Shown here: in pieces, positions 10,577-22,354 of the stretch
Layout of the letters: every line of letters starts with the position of its first letter
Position numbering within the stretch: the first letter of the stretch is position 1
NCBI GenBank assembly: GCA_964023275.1
Contig: OZ029929.1
Coordinates: forward strand, 10,223,983-10,287,982
Source of the DNA: Norana najaformis
Lineage: Eukaryota; Annelida; Clitellata; Crassiclitellata; Hormogastridae
Length of the DNA stretch: 64,000 nucleotides
Direction of reading: 5' to 3'
Program-made: the position numbers and the translations under genes
Notes under the pieces: generated by a model
What the model was told of the DNA's origin: nothing
What the model saw: only the letters and a program-made list of their open reading frames with translations
Databases searched by the model: none

Positions 10577-12870
10577 CAGGGACGGGCAACATACGGCCCG
10601 CGGGCCAGACCCGGCCCGCGACGGGATTTTGACTGGCCCGCAGACTGTTTCCGGTCGTACATGATAATGTGGCCCGCGGCCACATTCTGCCGCAATCTCC
10701 CACTACTTGCTTACTACGTCGCAGTAATAGTGACTGTTAGTTATTCTTTGGTTCTTTGTTTTCTTTCTGTTCTTGGTTCTTCGATTCTTTGTTTTCGGTT
10801 AGAATTAGATTTAGAATTTACAATAAAATTTTTACCATGGATTTTGCCAAGAAACGTAAAGTTGACAGCGAGTGTCGCGCATTTAACAAAGATTGGATGC
10901 CTAAGTACTTTTTCACAGAAGTCGGCAAGAAAGCAGTATGTTTGCTGTGCAGTGAAAGTGTTGCCGTGTTGAAAGAGTACAACATTAGCCGACATTATGC
11001 GACGAAACATGCAGGCTATGGCAGTACTTTATCAGCAGCGGAACGGCAAGCAAGAGCAACAGAACTGGACAGAAAACTTGTAAAGCAGCAGAATGTATTC
11101 GGAAAAGCCAAAGTAGCCCAGAAAGCTGCTACTCATGCCAGCTTTGTGGTCGCATACAACATTGCTAAGCACAGCAAATCGTTCTGTGATGGTGAATTTG
11201 TCAAAAAATGCATGCTCGATGTAGCTGATCAAGTCTGTCCAGAACAAAGAAAGAAGTTTGAAGAAGTCAGTTTGTCGAGAAGAACTGTGGCTCGCCGCAT
11301 TGAAGCAATTGGTGAAGACCTGACATCACAACTGAAAGGGCGTGTACCTTCATTTCAGCTGTTTTCCTTGGCATTGGATGAAAGCACTGACATCGCTGAC
11401 ACTGCACAGTTGCTCATCTTTGTACGAGGCATTTCAGAAAACTTTGAAATCACAGAAGAATTGCTGTCAATGGAATCAATGAAAGACACTACTACCGGGG
11501 AAGATATTTTTGAATGTGTGGAAAATGCCATGCATACAATGCAATTACCATGGCAGAAAATGGCCAGTGTTACTACGGATGGTTGTCCATCTTTGACAGG
11601 AAAGAAAGTTGGTCTACTGAAGAGACTGGGTGACCGTGTTGCAGAGGTCGATAGAACCAGGGAGCTGATATTTCTACATTGCATAATACACCAGGAAGTG
11701 CTATGTAAAAGTGTGCTTGACATGAAACATGTTGTGGATCCAGTTGTGAAAATTGTTAATTTCATCAGGGCGAGAGGTCTAAATCACAGACAGTTTATCA
11801 CACTTCTGGAAGATTGCGGCTCGGATCATAGTGATGTTTTGTATCATACCGCTGTACGCTGGTTGAGTTTGGGGAAAGTTCTGAGACGTGTCTGGGGCCT
11901 GAAAACGGAAATCTTACTGTTTTTGGAGATGAAAGGGAAAGATACAGAATATCCTCAACTCAGAAAATCCGAATGGCTGTCAGATCCGGCGTTTGCAGTT
12001 GATCTCTTTGAACATATGAATGAATTGAACACCAGACTTCAAGGGAAGGGCACTTTTGCTCACGAAATGTACTCAACAGTGAAGGCATTCAGGGTGAAGC
12101 TAAAACTGTTTTCTCGCCAGCTCAGTCAGAATATCACAACACACTTTCCAACACTCGAAACTATGGCACCCCAGATGATGTCAACTGAGAAGTACACCAA
12201 TATGATATCTGCACTAGACAATGAATTTGCTCGTCGTTTTGCGGACTTCCAGAAACTTGCTGCTGAGTTTGATATCTTGTCATCACCGTTTACAACTGAC
12301 TTTGAAAAGGTGCCGGATGCTCTACAGCTGGAATTGATTGATCTGCAGTGTGACTCTACCCTGAAAGAGAAATTCCAATCTGAAAGCATTGACAAATTTT
12401 ATGCGTCACTGAATGAGTCCAAGTTTGCCAACCTGAGAAAGATGGCCATGAAACTACTTGTTCTGTTCGGGTCTACATACATTTGCGAGCAAACATTTTC
12501 GACCATGAACATTAACAAGACAAAGCTGCGTTCCAATCTAACTGATGTTCACGTGCAGTCTTTACTGAGGATTTCTACGTCCGACATGCAGCCAGAGTTC
12601 AAACAACTTGTTGACAACTTTGATCGACCACAGATGTCTCATTGACTTCAGCAGCTATTGAAGTATATTACGTTAAATTCATTAAATACTGTTTTTGGTC
12701 TCTATGCTTTAAACTTAAAGTTTACAAGTTTAAAGTTTACATTAAATACTATTTATTCCTTGCATAGGTGGATAAATACGCGATTAAGGTATCGATTCAG
12801 TAATCCGGCCCGCCAAGGACTTCATTTTCCCATATCCGGCCCCGCCGACTGGAGAAGTTGCCCACCCCTG
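10577..12870 (+). mobile_element. Complete autonomous hAT-family DNA transposon
   Basis: The 2294-bp element begins CAGGGACGGGCAAC and ends with the inverted GTTGCCCACCCCTG, giving 14-bp terminal inverted repeats with two mismatches. It is flanked by a perfect 8-bp target-site duplication GTGTAGAC at 10569-10576 and 12871-12878, the length expected for hAT. Just inside the ends are GC-rich ggcccgc-type subterminal motifs. It encodes one uninterrupted transposase. Perfect target-site duplication and intact ORF indicate a recent insertion. Confidence 0.96.
10837..12645 (+). CDS. hAT transposase (BED zinc finger; GTF2IRD2/ZBED-like)
   Basis: 602 codons from the ATG at 10837, chosen because its context is a good Kozak match (taccATGg) and the protein then begins MDFAKKRKVDSECRAFNKDW as in GTF2IRD2-like hAT proteins; the frame is open another 27 codons upstream. 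A BED-type zinc finger uses C35-x2-C38 and H53-x4-H58. The RNase-H-like transposase core shows LALDESTD (D181) and TTDGCPS (D248), with the hAT CxxH motif in LHCIIHQ. The C-terminal dimerisation region has LFGSTYICEQTFSTMN followed by LTDVHVQSLLRIST. No stops or frameshifts are seen, so it could be active. Its function is cut-and-paste transposition of the surrounding element; the antisense frames are shadows. Confidence 0.95.
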   Translation: MDFAKKRKVDSECRAFNKDWMPKYFFTEVGKKAVCLLCSESVAVLKEYNISRHYATKHAGYGSTLSAAERQARATELDRKLVKQQNVFGKAKVAQKAATHASFVVAYNIAKHSKSFCDGEFVKKCMLDVADQVCPEQRKKFEEVSLSRRTVARRIEAIGEDLTSQLKGRVPSFQLFSLALDESTDIADTAQLLIFVRGISENFEITEELLSMESMKDTTTGEDIFECVENAMHTMQLPWQKMASVTTDGCPSLTGKKVGLLKRLGDRVAEVDRTRELIFLHCIIHQEVLCKSVLDMKHVVDPVVKIVNFIRARGLNHRQFITLLEDCGSDHSDVLYHTAVRWLSLGKVLRRVWGLKTEILLFLEMKGKDTEYPQLRKSEWLSDPAFAVDLFEHMNELNTRLQGKGTFAHEMYSTVKAFRVKLKLFSRQLSQNITTHFPTLETMAPQMMSTEKYTNMISALDNEFARRFADFQKLAAEFDILSSPFTTDFEKVPDALQLELIDLQCDSTLKEKFQSESIDKFYASLNESKFANLRKMAMKLLVLFGSTYICEQTFSTMNINKTKLRSNLTDVHVQSLLRISTSDMQPEFKQLVDNFDRPQMSH

Positions 12871-12878
12871 GTGTAGAC

Positions 12879-13663
12879 TAATAAGTTATTTGTATTTGCA
12901 GGTATCACATATTTTTTTAGACATCACCTACTTACTTAAGTGCGTTAGATCAGTTCACATTAAACAAAACCCATCCACAAGCGAGTTTTACTTTCTTAGT
13001 CATATGTGTTAAGCACGTTAGGCATCCATTATATGCCTTCTCTATTCCGTATGTATTACACTGGCCAACAGAAAATTTTTTTTTTCTTGTTGCCTTCGGT
13101 TTTAGACCTGTTCTTGGGGTAATTTTGGGCGCTGATTCAGAAAATGTCATTGGATTGAGTGCATCAGGTCTAGTTTCTCAGATATCGTCGATTTTGTAAA
13201 GAAAACCCAGTCCACTCTTTAAACGATGTCTTTGACAAAACTAAAATGTCATAATAAGCTTTATTTATGGCTAATTTTAATTCTTGCTGATTCATATAAT
13301 GCCTACATCCTTATAATGTAAAATCAGCATATCTTGCCGCGTGCTGAGATATTGCTGATTCAACGAAATAACTATTCCGTAGCCTACAGCTTACTCAGCA
13401 CTAAATTCATGGCCTCATTTAGAATTTATTTGTGCTTATACAGCGTTACATGGTTTCGAACTATGTAAATAGATTATGCTGAAGTCAGCATTTATAGCCT
13501 ATATAAACCGCCTCCTGAAAGCTAGAGCAGCCGCAGTCGTCTTAGGGCATATTAAGAGTTGGTCGCAAGAACAATCTGTGAATGTGAGCATTAAATAACT
13601 ACATGTTCTTACTATTTTTTAGGTTAGTCATTTAATTCCTCAGATGCGAAGATCCTTAAGGTT
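12879..13663. other. Intergenic stretch, nothing recognised
   Basis: AT-rich sequence between the hAT element and the next transposon-like gene. I see no supported gene. It ends with a T-rich run and TTAG just before the ATG at 13664, which could be a splice acceptor or the 5' region of that gene. Confidence 0.45.
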
Positions 13664-15366
13664 ATGGCTACTTCCAGACGGAGCTGCATTAACCATCCAG
13701 ACATATTCTGCTACATTTTTGGGGAATACACACTAAAAGCAAACAGGAAACCGATTTCTGAGTTTGTAAAAAGAGCATATGTAGGTTATTTTGGTGTCAA
13801 ACTTGGAGATCAAGATAAGCAATGGGCTCCTCATACAGTATGCAAAACTTGTATTGAACAATTGCGCCACTGGACAATTGGAAAGAGAAGCTGCCTGAAA
13901 TTTGGTGTACCGATGGTTTGGAGGGAACAGATAAACCACTTCGACGACTGTTACTTTTGTATGGTTAATATCATAGGCATCAATCGAAATAATCGTCACA
14001 AGTTGTCTTACCCTGATAAACCTTCAGCCAGGAGACCTGTTCCGCATTCGGATATTGTACCAGTTCCACCTTTTCGCGAACTACCTCAGCTCTCAGACGA
14101 TGACACTTGCATGTCCAATATCGGACAAGATGACGAAAGTGAAGAAAGTGGGGCAGTGACAGTGATTTCCAATCAACTTCACACAGTGAACGTTTTGACC
14201 AAAAAGAGTTGAGTGATCTGATCAGGGACTTAAATCTTTCCAAAGAGTCCTCTGAATTGCTTGCGTGCAGACTAAAGGAAAAGAATGCACTTCAGCCTGG
14301 AACGAAAATTACAATTTATAGAAACAGAGAAAAGGATTTGCTGCCATTCTTTACCGAAGACAACAACCTAGTATTCTGTAATGACATCAGCAACTTATTG
14401 AAGAAAATTGGTCTGTCGGATTACAGCCCAGATGAGTGGCGTCTTTTTATCGACAGTTCAAAACGTAGTCTGAAATGTGTGCTTTTAAATAACGGCAACA
14501 AATTTGGTTCTATTCCAATCGGTCACTCCACCAGGATGAAAGAAGAGTACAATGCCATCTCTTTAGTACTGGAAAAGATAAAATACAAAGAACATCAATG
14601 GGTAATTTGTGTAGACTTGAAGATGGTAAATTTCCTCCTTGGTCAACAAAGTGGCTACACAAAGTATCCCTGCTTTTTGTGTCTTTGGGACAGTAGATCC
14701 AAGCATGAACATTGGACAAGAAAAGATTGGCCTTCGAGGAAAGACATGGTGGTTGGAGCTCAAAATGTAATCAAGGAATCTTTGGTGGCACGAGATAGGA
14801 TCATACTGCCACCACTACATATAAAGCTAGGCCTGATGAAACAATTTGTCAGGACTTTGAATAAAGAAGGTTCATGCTTCGAATACATAGTACACAAGTT
14901 ACCAGGAATTACAATGGAAAAATTGAAGGCTGGAATCTTCGATGGTCCACAGATCAGGCAACTTATGAATGACCCACTTTTCATACCATCAATGAATGAA
15001 ATCGAATCTTGTGCCTGGTCTTCCTTTGTTCTTGTAACTAAAAATTTTCTTGGCAACAAGAAGGCAGACAATTATGCACAACTAGTAGAGGATATGCTTC
15101 TTCATTTCAACAAGCTTGGCTGCAACATGAGCATTAAAGTCCATTATCTCCACAGTCACTTAGATCGCTTTCCAGAGAATCTTGGTGACTTCAGCGAAGA
15201 GCAAGGTGAAAGATTTCACCAAGACATCAAAACAATGGAAAATCGATATCAAGGAAGATGGGATGCACACATGATGGCAGACTATTGCTGGAATATTATG
15301 CGCGATTGTTCCGGCAGATGCCACACTCGGAAATCGTACAAAAGTAGCTTCTTCGGTGTCGAATGA
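13664..15366 (+). pseudogene. Uncharacterised multicopy (transposon-like) protein, one frameshift
   Basis: Two frames, 13664-14212 and 14209-15366, form one protein interrupted by a single 1-nt loss near the g-run at 14150-14153. After the break the second frame resumes with SDSDFQSTSHS and FDQKELSDLIRDL. The N-terminal part has two Cys pairs (VCKTC, CYFC) and the motif GDQDKQWAPHTVCKTC; the C-terminal part has LFIDSSKRSLK, LLGQQSGYTKYPCFLC, LPPLHIKLGLMKQFV and EEQGERFHQDIKTMENRYQG ending MMADYCW. From memory, near-identical proteins of unknown function recur in many copies in arthropod and other invertebrate genomes, which points to a mobile element, but I see no terminal repeats. Antisense fragments of the same family lie at 17432-17599 and 56727-56894. 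Confidence 0.75.
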
Positions 15367-15682
15367 CTTGAAATTTTTATAACAAACTTGTTCTGTTTGG
15401 TATCATATAAGTACAGTTTCAGGTACTACCATTTTCTTTTAAGTATTTGTATTATTATGTTTATTTAGTGTATCACATAATAAATTGAGCACTACATAAT
15501 TATAGCTATAGCCTTATGTTTTATGGGCGAGCAGAGGCAAGGACTGGTATATGGCATAATGTTCTATATCTCGAAAACTAGACCTGCTGTGAGAAAACTG
15601 GTGCCTTTTCTGGAATCAGCAGGTCAAATATACCCAGAAACAGTTCTAACATTTGAGGCAACAAATTATGTGTTGGCCAGTG
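15367..15682. other. Intergenic stretch, nothing recognised
   Basis: AT-rich 3' flank of the transposon-like gene with possible AATAAA-type signals (aataaattgagc near 15480). No supported gene. Confidence 0.4.
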
Positions 15683-15950
15683 TAATGAACTCATACTTGC
15701 AGGCTTGTTCAGCTATTTACATACCAATCACTCCGCTCAACCCACTCCTCTTAGGCTCTTAGCCATAGCTGCCTCATCCCTCTGGAATAAGCTCCTGACA
15801 ATTTTGACCCATCAGACCAGCTGACCAACATTTTTTCTTCCCTTGCAATATCTGCGCAGGTCTTTCACTCAAAAGTGAAAACTCTCTTCTTTCACAATTC
15901 TATTCTGATTCCTCTTCTTCCCCTTTTTTGTTCTGCAGATTCATTTCAGC
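15683..15950 (+). repeat. LINE 3'-terminal coding tail (duplicated at 54.46 kb)
   Basis: Degenerate coding sequence for the C-terminal tail of a CR1/L2-like LINE ORF2 (reads like AASSLWNKLL, then a segment resembling FHSKVKTLFF). It marks the left limit of the large B/E segmental duplication: aatgaactcatacttg occurs here and again at 54461. Confidence 0.65.
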
Positions 15951-15951
15951 A

Positions 15952-16170
15952 ATCGGTAAATGCGAAAGCCAAGAATCCTCTCTGCGTGAGGGTAACCGGT
16001 TCGCGTCTCGGTCGTGGCTTACTTAGGAGATTTAAATCCCGGGCTGATACGGACCGTGCAAGGGGATCTTAAATGGCGTGGCGCCATTTCGGGCAGCAGT
16101 GGTGAATGATCTCACCCGATAAATTCATTGCCAAATGACCAGGGTCGAGGCCATACAGTCGCCATATAAA
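15952..16170 (+). repeat. tRNA-derived SINE family, copy 1
   Basis: Copies also lie at 54775-54995 (+), 53255-53480 (+) and 52025-52225 (-). All share an RNA polymerase III B-box-like ccggttcgcgtc, then a body with cttaaat.gcgtg.cgcc, gggcagc.gtggtga and gatctcaccc. The A-box-like half (ttggttaaagcg) is best preserved in the 53255 copy. This copy is chimeric with the LINE tail just upstream. Confidence 0.75.
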
Positions 16171-16195
16171 ACCTATGCATTTACATTTTACATTT

Positions 16196-16640
16196 AACCG
16201 TTTGACTGCCTTCTTGCCTGGCTGTTCTATCTTGACCCGGAACCGATTTTTTCCTGCCAGGTCAAGATTCAGAAGTCAGACAGGCAGACAGTCGGAAAGA
16301 GGATGGTGCTTGAAATTGGAGTGAGAAGAGAGAAATGGGTAAGCAGAAAAATCTGGATAAGATTTTGGGAAAATTAATGTTTTCAGTTTTGAGTGAAAGA
16401 CCAGCGCAAAAATTGCAAGAGTTGAGAGTGTTGGTGAGTTCGTATGATTGGTCAGATAATTGTCGGAGTTCGTGCAGGAGTCTCTTCCAGAGGGGTTTCA
16501 TAATAGGCCTACAGCGATTGATTTCGTAGACGTGTGTTCTTAACGAGTTTAAGTGGAGCAGCCCACATTTGCACGATTTTCGGTTCTCTACAGACTGAAT
16601 CCGAACACAGTAACAACTAGGAGGGCGTGGCAATGATGGT
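16196..16640 (-). repeat. Head-to-head LINE 3'-end fragments
   Basis: A short plus-strand fragment (tcttgacccggaaccg) meets a minus-strand fragment (ggtcaagattcagaagtcag), making an imperfect palindrome near 16240-16275. The minus-strand part reads into an ORF2 tail (KPLWKRLLHELRQLSDQSYE, followed by FCAGLSLKTEN) and matches 55590-55870. Confidence 0.65.
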
Positions 16641-17431
16641 TATGATAATATAATGTGCTGTACTGAAGGGGATTTCCAAGGCTGATATGACAGGCAGGAA
16701 ACATTCTTGGGATTTCCAATCATGGGCTGATGGCATCAGTAACAACATTATAATAATTTCTTATTAGGATAATAGATATTAACATGACACTATGCATGGA
16801 ATTTTGTGGTACCCAGCTTGAATGAGCGAAAATCAAATGTATTTATACATATGAGTTATGAAACAAAAATTTGTGACCGGATGTTACTAACGTTCGAAAA
16901 AATAGTCTGCTACCAACAACGTAGCCTAGTAAGTTGAATTCTACTCTCAAAGCATCCACTCTACATAACCAAGTTTATCTTCACAGACGACGGTAGAAGG
17001 ATCCATTCTGTTCCGTATTCACTTAGGTCACAGTTACTGTATTGTATCTGACAAACCATAAAACTTTCAATCCAAATATCCTGAAGCAAAGATGCAATTG
17101 ATAATGATAACATTGGTCGGTCTACAAATTTGGCATTTTTTGTTTCTTTGATAATTTTATTTTTAAAATATCTTCCCTAAAGCTGTGAAAACAAAATGAT
17201 TTTAAAAAATTAATTAGCTCCAGTACTAAAGCTACGGGCTTAAGATTTTATTACGTATATGACGCTAAGCTAGATAGTCAGAAGGAAATTTTAAAGTAGA
17301 ACTTTACTAGAAATTTTATGAAACAATTAATTAAATTTAAAAACAGCACTTTCAAGTATTTGTATAATAGTTTTGAAAAATAATAAATAAATACCATTAT
17401 TATTTGGCTGAAAATACCTCCCCTTGTTGCA

Positions 17432-17599
17432 TTAGACAGTGCGTTTTTTCTTTGCCTGGCGCTTGTAAACTAATTCTGGAGCATCTGTCACCACAGTCAA
17501 GGTGTAGTCTGCTAACATAGCAGAACTCCAATTTCCTTGTTACCTGCTTTCCATTTCCGAGGTGTTCTGGTGGAAATGTTCGCTATGTTCACCCTTAAC
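17432..17599 (-). pseudogene. Fragment of the transposon-like family, antisense (B-side copy)
   Basis: Minus-strand reading gives EHSEHFHQNTSEMESR-stop and then QGNWSSAMLADYTLTV, matching ERFHQDIKTMENRYQG and MMADYCW of the 13.66-15.37 kb gene. It carries a nonsense codon where the E-side copy (56727-56894) has Cys. It is part of the duplicated upstream region of B and E. Confidence 0.7.
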
Positions 17600-17824
17600 C
17601 CTTCATAAAATTTGTTGAATTTGTAATGATAATTTACATTGCCACACCTCATTTTGCTTTCTTACTTTATGCGTATAGAACAGTAGCAAGAATACAACTA
17701 GTAAACAAAAGAACAAAATACATGAATTTTTTTCATAACCATGATATCTGTAGGCCTAAATATAATAACAAATTTGCATAGCGCTGCTCTTCAAGAAAAA
17801 CTCCTCAGAGGTGGTCCTAAATTG

Positions 17825-18010
17825 ACAAAGCCACAGTCAAACAGAAAGGGTTTTAAACACTTACGGAAACGAGGCAAAGGAGTCCATGTCGGAGGTTGCT
17901 AGGCAACCTAATATTACAAAAAGATGGACAAACCACAGCGGAGCTTATACGCGGCACTGAAGCATGGACAACCAGGTCATTTATCACAGCAGAGCGAAAG
18001 ATTCTGCGGC
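17825..18010 (+). promoter_or_regulatory. Strongly conserved upstream block with RFX X-box-like site (B copy)
   Basis: About 175 bp here match 57118-57296 with a single substitution, while the sequence on either side is visibly more diverged between the two duplicates. It contains GGTTGCTAGGCAACC (17894-17908), an inverted repeat that resembles an RFX/X-box site, and an AACCACA motif (Runx-like). It lies 220-400 bp upstream of the B start and could be a promoter, a non-coding first exon or a small RNA. Function is inferred. Confidence 0.5.
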
Positions 18011-18227
18011 AGGAATGGATGAGACTGAGATACATACAAATGTAGCTCACTGAGATAAGCTGTAGCACTGCTTGAAAGATAACATCTATATGTCATTTAT
18101 ATAAGAATTTCAGAGAGTGTTATAATGCTTAATGTGTTTTGTGTTTTTGAAGTTGTAGCGAAGACAGAATAACGAGCATTAGAGCTTGGTGAAGTAACTT
18201 GGGTTAAAACCCAGAATCGGAGCTCAA

Positions 18228-21200
18228 ATGATGGATTCACATACAAATATTCGAATTACCCGTCCGCATAATAGTCTAAATACCCTTCTGCACCATACAT
18301 ATAGAGTTACACATACAGATTCAGATACTCTAAGTACTCCTCTGCACGTTGCGGCTCGAGATGGTTGCCTAGACGAAGTGACGACGTTGCTACAGACCAA
18401 AACGGACGACGTTAATGCACAGGACAGAGATGGCAGGACTCCACTACATCTCGCCGTTGAAAATCGTCACACACGTATTGCTGAGATGTTGCTGAAACAT
18501 GGGGTGAATACTCTCGCCAAAGACCTATATGAACATACACCGTTTTATTTGGCAGCAACAAAGGGGTTTGCAGAAATTCTTCAGATGATGTTACATTTCG
18601 CTGAAAATGCTGATAATGATCAAGACCTTGGCAGTTACCAGCCTACAGAGCCTTCTATGACAATTCGAACTCCTAAACGACATGACCTTAATCTGAATGT
18701 CGAGTCTGAAATCCCAGTTATGCAGCAAGATTCAAGAGCGTCAGAACGTGCATTCCGGTGTGCAACGCCAGGAACTCAGAACTGCCAGATGAGACCTGTA
18801 GATGTACAGTATGATGTAGTTTCATACGAAGATGATGGCATTCTGTCGATCAGGGTGACTGTTTGCAAGAAAGATCAACTGTCCGACATGCTAAACCGTG
18901 AGTGTTATAATGCTCTTCTAGGTGCCGTAAGCGATAGTAACATCGAATCAGTTAAGACACTGGTAGAAAGCGATCTAATCAATGTGATGAACGGTGATGG
19001 GTTCACTGCACTACATGATGCAGTGCGGACTATCGATATCATGGAAATATTCTTAAACTCTGGTAAGTTCAACGTGAATGCCCTCTCTTATAATTCTGAA
19101 ACATTTCTGTTTCGTGCTATCAACCACAAATATAATCAAGATTTTTCAGGAAAAGTCCTTACCGAAATTGAGAAAAAGGATCGAAATGTACTGTTGTTAC
19201 TTTTGAAACACAAAGCAGACATAAACGTGAGGAACTCAAAAGATGAAACTGCTTTGATAAAGGCAGCAGAGTGTGACTGCGATCACATCGTTCGGCTTTT
19301 TATAGACTGGTCAAAAGAAACTGGCATAAATGTAGATCTCAATGCCAGAGATTTTCTTGGTGAGACTGCATTAATAAAAGCAGCCAAACAGCGAACCCCA
19401 CAAACAGTGAAAATACTTTTGGATGCTGGCGCTTCAGTCACTTTAGCAGATTATCGTGGATACACAGCGTTGCATGCCGTCTGCTATGAAGAACTTAATC
19501 ACCGCAGTTGGATCAATTTACGTCACATATGGAAAGAACTATGCGAAGAACACCTGGGATATTACTTTCAAATAGCTAAACTAACAGAGAAGCTGTACCA
19601 ATCTTTTTATAAAAAATCGAATCCCTGTTTAAGCTCTCTATTGAAAGAACTTCACGTTGAAAACCTTCCAGATCGCGATCTAGCAGATGTGATAGGAAAA
19701 CTTCCTATCACGAATGTTCCACAAATAATTGCATACTGTTCAACAGAAAGCGAAGAGGAATTAAATAAACACAGAACTGTAGAACTCCTTCTTAAAAACG
19801 AAGATATTGACGTAATTGCTGCTGACTTCAGAGGTAATACGCCGCTTGACCTGGCCCTTAAGTCAGGAGTGAAAACAAAACCTTGTACGATAGAAGCACT
19901 CAAACAACAAGGAGCCACTTGTAGCACATTTTCACACACACAACAGAATGCAAACTTCAAAATACGAGAAGGTGTAATAGACAAAAAAGGAGGATCAACT
20001 TTCCATCTTCTAGCCATTGGTAACAGATATAGGCGATATGAGAAATACGAAAACAGAGAATTAAAACAAATTTTTGTTGAGGTACATATACGCCCACACT
20101 GGTCAGATAAGTCAATAATATACGGAGAAGATATACGATTGTACGAAGTGCTTGACAGCATTCACTGTTTCTCCCAACTCCAAAGAAATGCGTGTCATCA
20201 AATCCTCCAGATCAAAGACAACCACGGTAGAACCGCCTTGCATGTAGCTGTAATGTCAATGTCTAACTCCTTGAACAGGTACCTGACAAAGACATTTGGT
20301 TCATGGTATATATTGCGGCTCTAGTACTAAGCATGAGCAGTGACGTCAACGCCACTGATAAATACGGAAGAACGCCGCTACACTACTCTTCGCATCAATT
20401 AGTCACAAAACTTTTAATTGAAAATGGCGGAAACAAAGACATTAGAGATATAGATGGAAAAATTGCAAATGAAATGGTACAAATGAGAATGGAGGAAGGT
20501 ATGACTTTTGAAAATGCTCAGCGTGGAATCACTGATGCTGTACGAGAGATTGAGTATTCAAATACAATATTTTTCATAGATCGGATCTTGCTGAATTGTT
20601 ACATACTGATTCATCTTTGCTAGAATCGATGAATTTTCAATACAAAATTTTTCCACAATCTTCAGACAAAAAATCAGAATACGCAAAAGAAATCGTTAGC
20701 ACCATATGGAATGAAGAAAAATATGCAGATCGCAATCCAATGTCAAATCTTCTTCAAACAGAAGTCAATAACTTTGTCAACCGAATGATGGATGGAATTT
20801 AAAAATATGATCCAAGGTTCGAATGTCGACCAATATTTGTTGGAAGCGCCTTCGAAGGAACGAAAATTGATTTCCCAGATGAATTTGATTTTGATCTAGT
20901 TCTGACAAATTTTAGCGAACTGTGTAAAGTTTATCCGTCGCCCGTTCTCCCAAGTGGTTTTGTAAAAGGAAGAGAAGGGAAGAACATACTACAAACCAAA
21001 TGTTCGATGATTTTTTCAACTCGGAAGGTATTCTCTTAACAAACAGAGTCAATACCAGTTCATATTAGCTCTTAACGAAGTATTTTTTGATCCGAGGTTT
21101 CTGGGAAATGAAGATCTGTTTGAAATAGCCTGGCAATGTGATTGCGACTTCGGCGGTACTATGACTATTAGCAATAAACAGTTTAGACTCTGTACGTATC

Positions 21201-22100
21201 TGAGATTGACTCTAAATCGGCTGCCTGATGGAAACTACTTTTTCAAAGAGATATCCATCGACATTGTTCCTTGCATTCACATAAGTGGTTGGTGGCCAGA
21301 GGAAGCAGTAGCAGACTTTAGAAAGGACATAAAAGTGGACGGTTGCAATTTGGTATTTGATCAACCATATCGCTACTATCCGTGGATTCCGTTCACTAAT
21401 CCGTGTGCTAGGATTCCGTTTGCACCAGCAGAAAGCCGAATTATCAAAGAGAGTAATCAAATAATAAAAGCAGCTTATGTTATGTGGTAGTGAAACAGTT
21501 GATCAAGAACATTCCAGAGCATGAAACTTATATATTGAAGATGAGCGTTTTACATTGCAACGAAGCATTGGATCAGCTACATGCAAAACAAAACGGCCGT
21601 ATTGAAGAACTCCAATTCTGGGTGGAAAAATTACTGAAATGTTATCTTGGCTTTAAGTTTCGAAAATTCTGTCCGTGTTATATGATGCCTTCTTTCATTT
21701 TACCGATCGACCGATATCCTGAATCGAAACATATTCAGGCGCTTTACTCTGGAATCACAACATGGCATAAGTTGATTTACCAACTGAATCAACTCAATTT
21801 TCCAACTGAGTATAGTCTTGAACTTCCAAAGCCTCAATCTTTTGTGGATTGCTTCGACAGAGAAGAACTACTGGAAGAGCTAGCTACTCCTCTTTCAAAC
21901 TCTAGACGGTCCCACGTAATGCACTTGCTGTCTAAATTCCCTCTCTTCTCTCAGAAGGAAACTAATGAGCCAACAGATAAAAATAAAAAGGAGAGAATTT
22001 GAATGAAGAGGAAGCAGAAGAGGAGGAAGAAGAGGATGATGAAGAAGAAGAGGTGGAGGAAAAAGGAAATGAAACTGTTCATTCCTGCTTAATGTGTATA
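18228..22100 (+). pseudogene. Ankyrin-repeat/cGAS-like protein, type II paralogue B (pseudogene)
   Basis: Close relative of E. A 698-codon frame from the ATG at 18228 (a second ATG follows at 18231) covers the ANK part, with LHVAARDG, TPLHLAVEN and DETALIKAAE repeats. It is then broken: frameshifts near 20290 and 20570, a TAA at 20800-20802 (where E has AAG), further shifts and small deletions near 20965, 21030 and 21480, and a shift near 21995. Even so, the NTase motif G-S-x11-E-F-D is intact in sequence near 20845-20890, the I-S-I-D strand is present in 21161-21490, and the Mab-21 C-terminal CYMMPSF segment is present. The acidic tail survives in another frame up to about 22100. At least six lesions make a functional protein very unlikely. 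Confidence 0.9.
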
Positions 22101-22354
22101 AGCTTTTCATTTGTATCTCAGGTTGTCTAACGCTTAGTGCGATATGAGTTAAAGAAAGGAAATCAGATTTAAGCAGAGTAGCAGTCCTTTAAGCTAGCAA
22201 AGAGAACCAGCCGAAGGTAGGAAGCGTTATCGACTTCATCTCCAAGCTTCGGCATATGGAGTGGGGGTCGCCACCTAATCTTTCCACTGACAGTGTGCAG
22301 TCAATGTCCTCATTTTAGCTGAGTTGGCTAAGGGCGCATGTGAACCATAAATCT

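Noticed and set aside
14150..14153. Programmed frameshift between the two parts of the transposon-like gene
   Set aside because: No slippery heptamer of the usual kind; a simple 1-nt loss in a g-run explains it.
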